From Hamadaea tsunoensis DSM 44101 (GTDB lineage Bacteria > Actinomycetota > Actinomycetes > Mycobacteriales > Micromonosporaceae), in NCBI RefSeq assembly GCF_000428945.1, contig NZ_AUAX01000007.1:62001-126000 (forward strand): DNA of 64,000 bases, written 5' to 3'. The translations under genes were made by a program, and so were the position numbers. The notes under the pieces were generated by a model. That model made no database searches, was not told the DNA's origin, and saw only the letters and a program-made list of their open reading frames with translations. Numbering within the stretch: the stretch's first letter is position 1; each line of letters opens with the position of its first letter. Shown one piece after another: positions 34,894-43,885 of this stretch.

Positions 34894-37509
34894 TCACTCG
34901 TCGGTCGGTTCGGGTGACTCCCGGTCGAGCGCGTCCAGATGGGGGCGGATCTGCTCGGCTTCAGGCGTACCCAGGTCCGTGTAGAGCGCCAGGGCGAGCC
35001 GGTAGTGATGGCGGGCGAGGGCCGGATCGCCGAGGTCGCGGTGGGCGTGGCCCAGGCCCGCGTGGGCCCGTGCCTGCTGGTCCCGGTCGCCGGCCTCGGC
35101 GGCGACGAGGTGCGCCTCGGCATGGTGCGCCAGCGCGTCACCGGGTCGTCCCGCCGTCCGCGCCGCCTCCCCGAGGCCGTTGAGCGCCCACGCCTCGCCG
35201 TACCGCTCGCCGGTCGTCCGGAAGACCTGCAAAACCTTTTGGTGGTACGCGACGGCGTCGGCGGGCCGGCCCAGTCGTGTGTGGAGGGTGCCGAGACTGT
35301 CCAGCACGTATGCCTCGCCGGTCTGGTCGCCGACCTGCCGCAGAAGCGTCAGCGCCTGGCGCAGGTGGTCGCCGGCCGGGGCGTACCGGCCCGATCGCAG
35401 TTCGACTTCGCCGAGGTTGTGCAGGGCGGAGGCCTCGCCCGCCGGATCGGCGATCTGACGGCTCAAGGCGAGCGCTTCGGCGAACCGGCTGCCGGCCGTC
35501 TCGTAGCGGCCCTGGCGCGCCTCGACCACCCCGAGGTTGATCAGCGTACGCGCCTCGCCGGTCCGGTTGCCGACCTGTCGGTCGAGGGTCAGCGCCTGCG
35601 CGAAATGGCCGGCGGCCGCCTGATAGCGGCCGGTCCGCTCGCCGACGAATCCGAGGTTGGCCAGCGCGCGGGCCTGTCCGGCCGTGTCGCCGGCTTGCCG
35701 GAACAGGTCGAGGGCCTGCCGCAGGTGGTCACCGGCCGCGGTGTGCCGCCCGAGTGCGAGGTGGGCGACGCCGAGGTCGGCGAGCGCGTGCGCCTGCCCC
35801 GGCAGGTCCCCGGTACGCCGCCCGGCTTCGAACGCGTGGCCGTGCACGGCGACGGCGTCGTTGTGGTGGCCGCCGTCGAAGTAGTACCGGAACAACGTTC
35901 GCGACAGCCGGGTCGCATGGCCGGGCCAGCCGTGGGCGGCGGCGTGGGCGGCGACGGCCGCCAGCGTCGGCCGCTCGGTGTCCAGCCAGGCGCGGGCGTC
36001 GTCGGGATCGGTCAGATCCGGGACGGGCGTGGCCGCCGCCGGGATCTTGGGTCGGCTGTGCGCGCGGGCGGGGTACAACGTGTTCATCGCCGCGGCAGCG
36101 GTCGCGAGGCAGTAGTCGAACAGCCGGGTGAGGGCGGCCTGCCGCTCCGTCGGCCGCTCCTCGTCCTTCGCCCGGGTGCCGGCGTAGGCGCGGATCAGAT
36201 CGTGGAACGTGTGCCGGCCCGGCGTCGCATCCTGCAGCAGGTGGTCGTCGCGAAGTCCGGCCAGACCCGCCCCGGCGGCGGACAGATCGGCATCGGTCAG
36301 GGCCGCCGCGGCGTACGCGTCGAAGTCATGCCCTGGATGCAGGCTCAGCAGCCGCAACAGCCGGCGCTGCTCCGCGGGCAGATGCTGGTAGGACAGATCG
36401 AGCGCGAGCTCGATGCCGGTGTCCAGCCGGCGATCGCGGTGGCGTTCGTCGAGGCGGTCGGCGTGATCGGTGCGGGTCCACCCGGGCGTCGCGCGCATGT
36501 GTCCGGCGACCAGGCCCAGCGCCAGCGGGAGAAAGCCGCACCGGTGGGCGATGCGCCGCGCGGCGGCGGGATCGGCGCCGACCGGGACGAGCGCCACGGC
36601 CCGGTCCAGATATTCGACGGCCTCGGCGGGGGTGAACACGTCCAGCGCAAGCCGGACGCGGGCCGGCAGTCCGTCGAGCCGGCGGCGGCTGGTGACCAGC
36701 GTGAGACAGCCCGGTGCCATCGCCAGCAGCGGCCGGACCTGCTCCACGCCGGTGGCGTTGTCGAGGACGACGAGGACCCGGATACCCGCCAGCCGGTTGC
36801 GGAAGGCTTCGCTACGCGCGTCCAGGTCATGCGGGATCCGCTGCCCCGGTACGCCCAGCAGGCGCAGGAAGCCGTCCAGCACCGCGGCCGGATCGGCGGG
36901 CGGCTGCGCCGGATCGGCGTCGAAGCCGCGCAGGTCGACGAACAGCACCCGCTCGAACGACCGCTCCCGCGCCAGCAGATGCCCGGCGTGGACGGCGATC
37001 TGCGTCTTGCCGACCCCGGCCATCCCTTCGATCGCGGCGACCACCGTCGCGCCCGCGTCCCCGCGTGCCCGGTCCAGGGCCCGGCGCAGCCGGTCGAGTT
37101 CGGTGGCCCGGCCGGTGAAACCGTTCAGGTCCGGTGGCAGCGTGCCGGCGACGCGTACCTGGGCTGCCGCCCGCGCCTCGCCGCCGATCACGCGCAGCGC
37201 CTGCCGCCACTGGTTCACGTATCCGACGTCGGGATGCAGCGCCTCGACGATCGCGATCAGCAGGTCGGCGTTCACTCGGCGGCGGCCGGGCTTGAAGCAG
37301 TCCACCACCGTGGCCCGCTTGGTCAGCTCCCCGGCCGGCCGGCCGCCGGCCGCCCACGCGCCGTTGACCCGCTGCGTGATCCATTCAAAGGACGGATCTC
37401 CGGCCCAGACCTTGAGCGCCCGCAGGCCCTCGGCCGCTTCGTCCAGCGTACGCGCGGCGCCCGGGTCCGGAATCGAGGCGTACGCGGCGCCGGCCGGCGT
37501 GCCGGTCAC
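34894..37509 (-). CDS. NB-ARC/TPR regulator (AfsR-like STAND protein)
   Basis: An 871-aa cytoplasmic signalling protein. Residues ~20-115 hold the actinomycete N-terminal module LRALKVWAGDPSFEWI with GELTKRATVVDCF. The NB-ARC ATPase follows: Walker A EGMAGVGKTQIAVHAG at ~159-175, Walker B-like VLFVDLRGFD and VLVVLDNATG, sensor LTLVTSRRRL. The C-terminal third contains at least seven TPR units of the form GxAxALxNLGxVxxRxGRYxxAxxHFxxAL. STAND proteins switch between ADP and ATP states when the repeats sense a ligand. It is divergent from the CPBP-kinase operon. Target unknown. Confidence 0.87.
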   Translation of the reverse strand: MTGTPAGAAYASIPDPGAARTLDEAAEGLRALKVWAGDPSFEWITQRVNGAWAAGGRPAGELTKRATVVDCFKPGRRRVNADLLIAIVEALHPDVGYVNQWRQALRVIGGEARAAAQVRVAGTLPPDLNGFTGRATELDRLRRALDRARGDAGATVVAAIEGMAGVGKTQIAVHAGHLLARERSFERVLFVDLRGFDADPAQPPADPAAVLDGFLRLLGVPGQRIPHDLDARSEAFRNRLAGIRVLVVLDNATGVEQVRPLLAMAPGCLTLVTSRRRLDGLPARVRLALDVFTPAEAVEYLDRAVALVPVGADPAAARRIAHRCGFLPLALGLVAGHMRATPGWTRTDHADRLDERHRDRRLDTGIELALDLSYQHLPAEQRRLLRLLSLHPGHDFDAYAAAALTDADLSAAGAGLAGLRDDHLLQDATPGRHTFHDLIRAYAGTRAKDEERPTERQAALTRLFDYCLATAAAAMNTLYPARAHSRPKIPAAATPVPDLTDPDDARAWLDTERPTLAAVAAHAAAHGWPGHATRLSRTLFRYYFDGGHHNDAVAVHGHAFEAGRRTGDLPGQAHALADLGVAHLALGRHTAAGDHLRQALDLFRQAGDTAGQARALANLGFVGERTGRYQAAAGHFAQALTLDRQVGNRTGEARTLINLGVVEARQGRYETAGSRFAEALALSRQIADPAGEASALHNLGEVELRSGRYAPAGDHLRQALTLLRQVGDQTGEAYVLDSLGTLHTRLGRPADAVAYHQKVLQVFRTTGERYGEAWALNGLGEAARTAGRPGDALAHHAEAHLVAAEAGDRDQQARAHAGLGHAHRDLGDPALARHHYRLALALYTDLGTPEAEQIRPHLDALDRESPEPTDE

Positions 37510-37557
37510 CGGTCATTCCTCGGCGTCGATGACCGGCCGGCCGATGCCGTCTCTTGG

Positions 37558-37586
37558 TTGACATAGACCAGTAACAATATTCATGT
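37558..37586 (+). promoter_or_regulatory. Possible sigma-70-like promoter ahead of the CPBP operon
   Basis: A perfect TTGACA at 37558-37563 is followed 17 nt later by TCATGT in an unusually AT-rich patch (AACAATATTCATGTAT). The -10 match is poor (3/6), so this is tentative. It points toward the CPBP gene, about 205 bp downstream. Confidence 0.3.
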
Positions 37587-37790
37587 ATGGAATTGTATGC
37601 GAATAGGCATCGGATGGACGAGTTCGTCGAGAGTACGGGGGGCGCAAAGGGCGGGGCTCAGGATCGTGGTCCCTGGACTCTCTGGCAGGTGTACGCAACA
37701 GCTCAACGCGACTTCACCTGTAGAAAACTGCACCCCCGTCGGGCAGGCAGCTCCAGTGTGTGGGTCGTCGACTTTGGCCAAGATCGACGT

Positions 37791-38600
37791 ATGACATCGA
37801 GCAGAGTTCGTTATCCCGCAATGGTTTTCTACCTCACGGCGATGGTGGGCGCGGGTGCGCTGGGCGCCGTGCAGCCGTGGACCGGGCTCGATCCGGAGAT
37901 CCTGCAGCTGACCCAGTTCGGGCCGGCGCTCGGAGTGCTCGTGGCGAGCCTGCTGTGGCGAGGTGAACGTCGGACGGTGTCGCTCTGGAGCGCGGTGCGG
38001 CCGTGGCCGACGGGCGGGGCCATGACACTCGCCGGTATCGCGGCCGCCGTTTTCGCCTTGTGCCTGGGCTGCTACGCCATCATCGGCGCCGACCCGCACC
38101 TGCGATCCGCCCATGATCTCGTCGCCCCGTTCGGGCTGATCGCTGTCGCCCAGTTCGCTGGTGCCTGCGCGGAGGAGATCGGCTGGCGGGCCTTCCTGCA
38201 ACCGCTGCTGGGCACACGCATGCGTACGCTGCCCGCGTCGTTGGTCGTCGGATTCCTGTGGGCCGGCTGGCACGTGCCGGTGTTCGCCCAAGGCGTCGGT
38301 TACAGCGTCGCCTTCGTGGCCATGGCGGTGAGCCTGTCGGTGATCCTCGGCGTCGTGCTCGGCGACCGGCGCGGAAACTACCTGCTGCCCGCAGCCGTGT
38401 TCCACACCTTGATTAATCTGGGCCTGCTGATGATCTTTGACGAGGAGAGCGGCAGTGTTGCAGCCATGACGACGTTCGCGATGGTTTGCTCGGCCTGCGC
38501 GTTGGTGTCCGTGCTGGTGGCGCGGACAAGGACGGCCCGCAATGGCAGCGCGGTGGCCACACGGGGTTCTCATGCCACAGCCAGCGTGCGGGAGGCGTGA
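37791..38600 (+). CDS. CPBP-family intramembrane metalloprotease
   Basis: A 269-aa membrane protein with seven or eight hydrophobic helices. Abi/CPBP motif 1 is EEIGWRAFL (Glu128-Glu129), motif 2 is GFLWAGWHVPVF (His161), and motif 3 is FHTLINLGL, the glutamate/histidine set of RCE1-like proteases. I chose ATG 37791 (MTSSRVRYPAMVFYLTAMVG) because it sits just before the first helix; the upstream open frame is not membrane-like. Its stop overlaps the start of the histidine kinase (TGATG), so protease, kinase and response regulator are translationally coupled. CPBP proteins can process prenylated proteins, peptides or anti-sigma factors. Here a link to signalling is likely. Confidence 0.84.
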   Translation: MTSSRVRYPAMVFYLTAMVGAGALGAVQPWTGLDPEILQLTQFGPALGVLVASLLWRGERRTVSLWSAVRPWPTGGAMTLAGIAAAVFALCLGCYAIIGADPHLRSAHDLVAPFGLIAVAQFAGACAEEIGWRAFLQPLLGTRMRTLPASLVVGFLWAGWHVPVFAQGVGYSVAFVAMAVSLSVILGVVLGDRRGNYLLPAAVFHTLINLGLLMIFDEESGSVAAMTTFAMVCSACALVSVLVARTRTARNGSAVATRGSHATASVREA

Positions 38601-39859
38601 TGTCCACGAGCGGAACCGTGCGGTCGGCGGCACCCGGCCGCGGATTGGCGCTGGTCGGGCTGTCGGTGACGGCCGCCGCCGCAGCCGCGGCCGTTCTCAC
38701 GGCGATCTGCCTGCTGCCGCTGGGCGTCGGTGTCGTGCTCCTGCCGCCGGCCGCCCGCTGGCTGCGGACCGTCGCCAATCGTGCGCGAGACCGCGCCGGC
38801 CGATGGTCGGGTGTGGCCATCCCCGCTCCGGCGGCTACGACGGCGGACGGACCACGCTGGCGGATCTGCTACGCCATCCTCATCGATCCGGCGATGTGGC
38901 GGGAGGTGCGGTGGGCACTGATCGATCCGCTGACCGGATCCCTCCTCGCGGCGACACCGGCCGGACTGATCGTCTTCGGCCTGTTCGGCGCCGTGGTCCA
39001 ACCCTTCGTCTGGCGGCCGATCGACGAGGCCGGCGGCAGCAACTGGTACGCGATGATCCACGTGAACAGCACCGGCCGGGCGCTGGCGGCGGTTCCTCTC
39101 GCCGCGGCGTTCCTGGCCGCCGGAGTCTGGTTCGGCCCGGCGCTGCTGCGTACGCACGCCCGGCTCACCAGGGCCCTGCTCGCTCCTGGCCGCGAGGAGC
39201 TGGCCGAGCGAGTCGAGAGGCTGACGCAGACCCGCACACAGGCGGTCGACGTGCAGGCCGCCGAACTGCGTCGCATCGAACGGGACCTGCACGACGGCGC
39301 GCAGGCCCGACTGGTCGCGATGGGGATGAGCCTCGACAGCGCCGAACGGCTGCTCGACGAGGATCCGGCCGCCGCCCGGACCCTGCTGACCGAAGCACGG
39401 CAAGCCTCCACCCGGGCCCTGTCAGAGCTACGCGACCTGGTCCGCGGCATACACCCGCCGGTGCTCGCCGACCGAGGCCTGCGCGACGCCGTCCGCGCCC
39501 TGGCCCTGGACAGCCTTCTCGACGTCGACGTACACGGCGACTTGCCGGGACGCCCTGCGGCACCGGTCGAAGCCGCCGCCTACTTCGCGGTGAGCGAAGC
39601 GCTCGCCAATGCCGCCAAGCACTCCGGCGGTCGGCACGTCGTGGTCACCTTCGACTACGAGGCGACCGGCAAGCTGATGCGCCTCACCATCGCCGACGAC
39701 GGACACGGCGGCGCTGATCCCGCCGCCGGCACCGGCCTGACCGGTATCCGCAACCGGCTCGCGCCGTTCGACGGCACCGTCGCCGTCAGCAGCCCGCCCG
39801 GCGGCCCGACCATCGTGACCCTGGAGATTCCATGCGAGTTGTCCTCGCCGAAGACCTAG
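38600..39859 (+). CDS. Two-component sensor histidine kinase (NarL/DesK type, HisKA_3)
   Basis: A 419-aa kinase. Three or four hydrophobic helices lie in residues ~14-185 (sensor part, small external loop around VWRPIDEAGGSNWYAMIH). The H-box is ELRRIERDLHDGAQARLV with His231 as phospho-acceptor. A HATPase_c domain follows: N-box SEALANAAKHSGG and G-box DDGHGGADPAAGTGLTGI. The sensed signal is unknown. Its start shares one base with the CPBP stop codon and its end overlaps the response regulator by 28 bp, marking an operon. Confidence 0.9.
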   Translation: MSTSGTVRSAAPGRGLALVGLSVTAAAAAAAVLTAICLLPLGVGVVLLPPAARWLRTVANRARDRAGRWSGVAIPAPAATTADGPRWRICYAILIDPAMWREVRWALIDPLTGSLLAATPAGLIVFGLFGAVVQPFVWRPIDEAGGSNWYAMIHVNSTGRALAAVPLAAAFLAAGVWFGPALLRTHARLTRALLAPGREELAERVERLTQTRTQAVDVQAAELRRIERDLHDGAQARLVAMGMSLDSAERLLDEDPAAARTLLTEARQASTRALSELRDLVRGIHPPVLADRGLRDAVRALALDSLLDVDVHGDLPGRPAAPVEAAAYFAVSEALANAAKHSGGRHVVVTFDYEATGKLMRLTIADDGHGGADPAAGTGLTGIRNRLAPFDGTVAVSSPPGGPTIVTLEIPCELSSPKT

Positions 39860-40476
39860 TTCTCCTCCGGGACGGTCTGACCAGAACGCTGCACGAATTC
39901 GGCTTCGATGTCGTCGCGGCCGTCGACAACGGGCCAGCCCTGCTGCACGCACTGCTGCACGACAGCCCCGACGTCGCCGTCGTGGACATCCGGCTACCGC
40001 CCACCCACACCGACGAGGGACTGCAAGCCGCGCTGACCGCACGTCGACAGCGGCCCGGCCTGCCGATCCTCATCCTGTCCCAGTACGTCGAGCAGCTCTA
40101 CGCCCGCGAACTGCTCGCCGACCGCGCCGGCGCCGTCGGATACCTGCTCAAAGAACGCATCACCCACACCGGGCAGTTCATCGACGCGCTCAAGCGGGTG
40201 GCGGACGGCGGAACGGTGATGGACCCCGAGGTCATCGCCCGGCTCCTGGCCCGCAACGATGCCCGCGGCACCACAGCCGACCTGACACCCCGCGAACACG
40301 ACGTCCTACGGCTCATGGCCGAAGGCCGTTCCAACGCAGCCATCGCCGGCCAGCTGCACGTCAGCGACAGCGCTGTCACCAAACACATCGCCTCGATCTT
40401 CGGCAAGCTGGCGCTGTCAGCCTCCGAAGACGACAACCGGCGGGTCCTGGCGGTCCTGGCCTACCTCAACAAATGA
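39832..40476 (+). CDS. NarL/LuxR-type response regulator
   Basis: A 214-aa regulator. The receiver domain (residues ~1-125) has the acidic pair in VVLAEDLVLL, phospho-acceptor Asp52 in VAVVDIRLP, a switch Ser in LILSQYV and Lys in YLLKERI. A C-terminal LuxR HTH (~148-205) reads LTPREHDVLRLMAEGRSNAA, IAGQLHVSDSAVTKHIASIF. It is the partner of the kinase it overlaps. Its DNA target cannot be read from the window. Confidence 0.92.
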   Translation: MRVVLAEDLVLLRDGLTRTLHEFGFDVVAAVDNGPALLHALLHDSPDVAVVDIRLPPTHTDEGLQAALTARRQRPGLPILILSQYVEQLYARELLADRAGAVGYLLKERITHTGQFIDALKRVADGGTVMDPEVIARLLARNDARGTTADLTPREHDVLRLMAEGRSNAAIAGQLHVSDSAVTKHIASIFGKLALSASEDDNRRVLAVLAYLNK

Positions 40477-40576
40477 CCCACCGACTTGGCCGCTCAGCTG
40501 AACCGCCTCGGTGCAGGTGGAGACTTCCTGCCGGTGTCCACGGCTGTGGTTCGGCGTGTCGCTGGTCGATGAACGG

Positions 40577-40630
40577 CGAGGTCTCCGGTAGACCGTTCAA
40601 CGACAAGAAGAACGTAGACCGGAGACCTCG
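40577..40630. repeat. Long perfect inverted repeat at the edge of an IS5 relic
   Basis: Arms CGAGGTCTCCGGT (40577-40589) and ACCGGAGACCTCG (40618-40630) are a perfect 13-bp dyad around a 28-nt loop. The right arm ends exactly at the GTG of the truncated transposase. It could be the left end or leader structure of the insertion sequence. It may also now act as terminator for the response-regulator operon, which ends 100 bp upstream. Confidence 0.6.
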
Positions 40631-40745
40631 TGGCCACCATACCGGCGGCGAGGTGGCATGACTTGACCGCCGCGCAGTGGGCGGTGCTGCAGCCGCTGCT
40701 GCCCAAGGGAAGGAAGCCAGGCCGTCCGCCGAAGTGGGGTGCCGG
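40630..40745 (+). pseudogene. 5' remnant of an IS5-family (DUF4096-type) transposase
   Basis: From GTG 40630 the frame reads VATIPAARWHDLTAAQWAVL, QPLLPKGRKPGRPPKWGAG, a strong match to the start of IS5-group transposases (DLTDAQWxxLxPLLP, GRPPKW). Similarity stops after about 38 codons, where the frame runs into the 3' end of the SDR gene. The DDE catalytic domain is absent, so this is a truncated relic. A dyad precedes it. Confidence 0.72.
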
Positions 40746-41471
40746 TCAGGCGAGGCGGCCGCCACCGTCGACGTGCAGCACGGTGCCGGTCACGTAGGGG
40801 TTGTCGATGGCGTAGAACACGGCCTTGATCAGATCCTCCGGGCTGCCCACCCGGCGAGCCGGGTTACGCTCGGCCACGCCACGCAGGAACGCCTCCTTGT
40901 CCGCGCCCAGGCCGTCCCAGGACCCGGTGTCGACGATGCCGGGGGAGACCGCGTTCACCCGGATCGGGGCGATCTCCACTGCCAGCGCCTGCACCAGGAA
41001 AGCCAACGCGCCGTTGGTGGTGGCCATCACGGTGCGCGCGGGCGCAGGACGCCAGGCGGCCACTCCGGAGAAGAAGGTGAACGAGCCACCCTGGGACACC
41101 TGCCCGGCCAGGTGCTTGGCCAGCAGCAGCGGCCCGATCACCTTGGCGGAGAACGCCCGCTGCACATCGGCCAGTTCGAGGTCCCTCAGCGGGCCGTTGG
41201 CCGGCATCGCGGCGGTGGAGACCAGGTGGTCGAATCCGCCCACCAGCCCGGCGAAGTCGGAGATCGACCGCTCGTCGGCGAGGTCGAGCGGAAGCACCTC
41301 GAGCGGACCGGACAGCTCACCGGCCGTCCACTCCAGCTTGCGCGGATCAGGACCGGCCAGCACGAGCGCGGCACCAGCCGCCCAGGCGGCCTTGGCGAGC
41401 GCACGCCCGGTGCGCGAACCTGCGCCCACCACGACAAGCCGCTGTCCCTTGAGAGGCGTCGCATCGAACAT
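40746..41471 (-). CDS. Short-chain dehydrogenase-like protein lacking the YxxxK dyad
   Basis: A 241-aa Rossmann-fold protein; ATG 41471 follows AAGGAGTGAG. The nucleotide-binding turn is VVGAGSRTGRALA (residues ~13-25), then LDLADE and a VNAVSPGIVDT segment, all SDR-like. At the catalytic site the Ser is present (FFSGVAAWRP) but the usual YxxxK is replaced by MATTN in RTVMATTNGALAF. This may be an atypical SDR clade or a non-catalytic NAD(P)-binding protein. It is divergent from the LysR gene, which probably controls it. Confidence 0.82.
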   Translation of the reverse strand: MFDATPLKGQRLVVVGAGSRTGRALAKAAWAAGAALVLAGPDPRKLEWTAGELSGPLEVLPLDLADERSISDFAGLVGGFDHLVSTAAMPANGPLRDLELADVQRAFSAKVIGPLLLAKHLAGQVSQGGSFTFFSGVAAWRPAPARTVMATTNGALAFLVQALAVEIAPIRVNAVSPGIVDTGSWDGLGADKEAFLRGVAERNPARRVGSPEDLIKAVFYAIDNPYVTGTVLHVDGGGRLA

Positions 41472-41576
41472 GAGGAACTCACTCCTTCGAGTCATCGGGG
41501 GATCGGCCGCCGCCCACTGCCCGAGGCGGCCACACCACGACCCTCTCTCAGGCTCGTACCATGAGTCCAAGGCTTC

Positions 41577-41597
41577 TTTTCTACCGCAGCGATAAAA
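41577..41597. promoter_or_regulatory. LysR-type operator candidate between SDR and LysR genes
   Basis: The 21-bp sequence has TTTT and AAAA ends around a TACCGCAGCGATA core, which fits the T-N11-A dyad of LysR regulators. It ends 8 bp before the LysR start codon, suggesting autoregulation. The dyad is short and imperfect. Confidence 0.4.
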
Positions 41598-41604
41598 TCT
41601 GCTC

Positions 41605-42567
41605 ATGGCAATTCCGACGTTCCGGCAGCTCGAATACCTGGTCACAGTGGTCGATACCGGTTCCTTCACCCGAGCGGCCGAGCAGCTGCACGTGACTCAG
41701 CCCGCGCTGTCCCACCAGATGCGGGCCCTGGAGAGCACGGTCGGCGGCCCACTGCTCGAACGCCTGCCACGCTCGGTGCGGCTGACCCCGATGGGCCGGG
41801 CGGTCCTGCCACACGCCCGCGCCGCACTGGCCGAGGCCGAACGCCTGCACACGGTGGCGCAGCGCACCGCCGGCCTCGAGGGAGGTGAGCTGGAGGTCGC
41901 CACCGTCTACTCGGTCAGCCTCGGCATCCTGCCGCCTGTCCTGCGAGGCTGGCGCCGCCGCCACCCCGGCGTACGGATCCGGCTACGGGAGTATCCGCAC
42001 GCCGACCGGCTCCAGGCCGCCATGGCCTCCGGCCGTGCCGACCTCGCGATCGGCCCCGCGCCCACCGCCTGGGAGGGACCGATCCGCGAGCTCGGCGTCG
42101 AGGAGTTCGCGATCGTCCTGCCCGCCGACGACCCACTGGCCGACCGCCCTTCCGGCAGTGTCGCCCTTATCGACCTCGCCGACCGCACCTGGGTTCACTA
42201 CGCCGCGGACAACGGCCTCGCCGATCTGCTCGATCACGTCTGCGCCCAGGCGGGCTTCCGTCCGCAGGCGGCGATCCGCGCCGAACAGACCGCCGCCGCG
42301 CCCTTGCTCGCCGCCGCCGGACTCGGCCCGACCCTGGTGCCCGCCAACATCGTCCCGCCCCACTTCGACGGTGTCCTGCTGCGTCCCGATCCCCCGATCC
42401 GCCGCACTCTCACCGCTTACACCCGCACGCGGCCCGACCCCCTCACCGTCGCCTTCGCCGACCACCTCGCCGACCAGGTCCGCGCCAACCCCGCCGGATT
42501 CCCAGCTGCCGCCACGCTTCCAGCCCGGACGGACGCCCCCGCACGCGGACAGAACCTCTTGCGGTAG
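41605..42567 (+). CDS. LysR-family transcriptional regulator
   Basis: A 320-aa regulator. The N-terminal winged HTH is textbook: FRQLEYLVTVVDTGSFTRAA then EQLHVTQPALSHQMRALE (residues ~6-45). The C-terminal ~230 residues form the periplasmic-binding-protein-like inducer domain (GELEVATVYSVSLGILPPVL, RADLAIGPAP). The ligand is unknown. Because it is divergent from the SDR-like gene with a T-N11-A motif between them, that gene is the likely target. Confidence 0.9.
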   Translation: MAIPTFRQLEYLVTVVDTGSFTRAAEQLHVTQPALSHQMRALESTVGGPLLERLPRSVRLTPMGRAVLPHARAALAEAERLHTVAQRTAGLEGGELEVATVYSVSLGILPPVLRGWRRRHPGVRIRLREYPHADRLQAAMASGRADLAIGPAPTAWEGPIRELGVEEFAIVLPADDPLADRPSGSVALIDLADRTWVHYAADNGLADLLDHVCAQAGFRPQAAIRAEQTAAAPLLAAAGLGPTLVPANIVPPHFDGVLLRPDPPIRRTLTAYTRTRPDPLTVAFADHLADQVRANPAGFPAAATLPARTDAPARGQNLLR

Positions 42568-43159
42568 AACGTTTCGATTGAAGATCGAAGGAGGACTTTC
42601 GTCCGTTCGCAAGGCGCCGAGGATTGCTCGGAGGTCATCCGGCAGCGGAAGCGGGGACCAGGCTCGCCAGATCCCGCTTGAGCGTGATCCAAGGCCTCAG
42701 CCCAGTCCCCGCTGGACCGTCCGACGTAGCCCCGGCTGCGAACGCGAACCACCTGCCTGCACCAGCACCAGGACAGCCCAGCTCGCGAACGAGCTGGGCA
42801 TTCGCCAATCAGACATATCCGATCTGCGGGCGGACCCGATGTGACACAACCCGAATCGCAGTCACGCTGGTCAGGGACCTGCCGTGGTCTTCGCAGGCGT
42901 ACGTCGGCGGGCCTGACGGTTCAAACGTCGGCTGTTGGCGGCGGACGTCCGCCGGCGGTGTTTGCATCGCCCGCGCGGCTTCGCCACCATTTGTCGACCA
43001 TGGCGGCCAGAGCCGTCCCTGCTTGCCGGTGTTCGTCTGCCGACAACAGGGCGGTACGCGGCGCACGGAGCACTACAGCGCTCGTACGTCGCTTACCGCC
43101 CAGCGGCATGAACACACGCTGCACCCCTGAGTCCGGCCGATCGAATAGCGTGGAGCCTT
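42568..43159. other. 592-bp non-coding stretch with a dyad and a possible HTH relic
   Basis: No intact gene is supported. There is a small dyad TTCGAT/ATCGAA just after the LysR stop and a perfect 9-bp dyad AGCGGGGAC (42650-42658) / GTCCCCGCT (42705-42713). On the plus strand at ~42775-42844 the frame reads AQLANELGIRQSDISDL, which looks like the recognition part of an XRE helix-turn-helix. It lacks a credible upstream part, so a degraded antitoxin-like gene is possible. The last ~150 bp presumably holds the next promoter. Confidence 0.45.
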
Positions 43160-43669
43160 GTGGAGCGGATAGCCGTCATCGGCTGCGGAGGCAGCGGCAA
43201 GTCGACCATCGCCCAGCAGCTCGGCCGGGCGCTCGGCCTGCCGGTCACCCACTTGGACGCCGTCTACTACGACGAGAACTGGCAACCGCTGCCGCAGGAC
43301 GACTTCGCCGCCGCGCAGAAGAAACTGGTCGCCGCCGAACGGTGGCTGATCGAGGGCAGCTACGCCGCGACCCTGCCGATCCGTCTGGCCGCCGCCGACA
43401 CGGTGATCTTCCTGGATCTGCCCGCCCGTACCTGTCTATGGGGGATCGCGCAGCGGCGGTGGCACTACCGCGGCGGTCAGCACCACCAAGACGGCGTCTT
43501 CGACCGGATCACCTGGAACTTCGTTCGATACATCATCGGCTACCGCAAGCAGATGCGGCCCAAGGTCACCCGCCTGACCGCCGAGCACGGCCCGCACGCC
43601 ATGCTGCTGACGTTCACCAGCCGCAGGCAGGCCAACCGGTTCCTCGCTGAGGTCACCGGCGTCGCATGA
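43160..43669 (+). CDS. P-loop kinase-like NTPase (adenylate kinase / 'topology modulation' family)
   Basis: A 169-aa protein from GTG 43160. Walker A is IGCGGSGKST (residues ~7-16), followed by LPVTHLDAVYYDENWQPLP, the substrate-side Asp motif, and VIFLDLPARTCLWG as Walker B-like strand. The RRWHYRGG and Arg-rich lid segments resemble FlaR-type proteins annotated as DNA topology modulation proteins. Substrate is unknown; nucleotide or small-molecule phosphorylation is expected. A strong hairpin follows the stop. Confidence 0.8.
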   Translation: MERIAVIGCGGSGKSTIAQQLGRALGLPVTHLDAVYYDENWQPLPQDDFAAAQKKLVAAERWLIEGSYAATLPIRLAAADTVIFLDLPARTCLWGIAQRRWHYRGGQHHQDGVFDRITWNFVRYIIGYRKQMRPKVTRLTAEHGPHAMLLTFTSRRQANRFLAEVTGVA

Positions 43670-43671
43670 CC

Positions 43672-43703
43672 CACCCGCCAGGCGACGGAAGGCCTGGTGG
43701 GTG
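43672..43703 (+). terminator. Hairpin terminator after the P-loop kinase gene
   Basis: Arms CACCCGCCAGGC (43672-43683) and GCCTGGTGGGTG (43692-43703) pair at 11 of 12 positions with an 8-nt loop. The hairpin starts 3 bp after the stop codon. Confidence 0.72.
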
Positions 43704-43885
43704 AGCAGCCCATTCGGGGCTGGCCATCGCGTTCCTTCCCTCCAGCGGTCCGCCTTCCGAACGCGTTCACCGATGATGTTCCGTACCCGCTGAGCACGCG
43801 TACCAACCGAGCTTTCGTTGCACCCAGTGGCCAGTCGTGGTCGTGGGGGCCGCATGATGCTGGGCGGATCGGGTATGGGCCGGAC

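Noticed and set aside
43697..43885. Upstream extension of the small gene at 43886
   Set aside because: The extension begins inside the terminator hairpin of the previous gene and is not protein-like.
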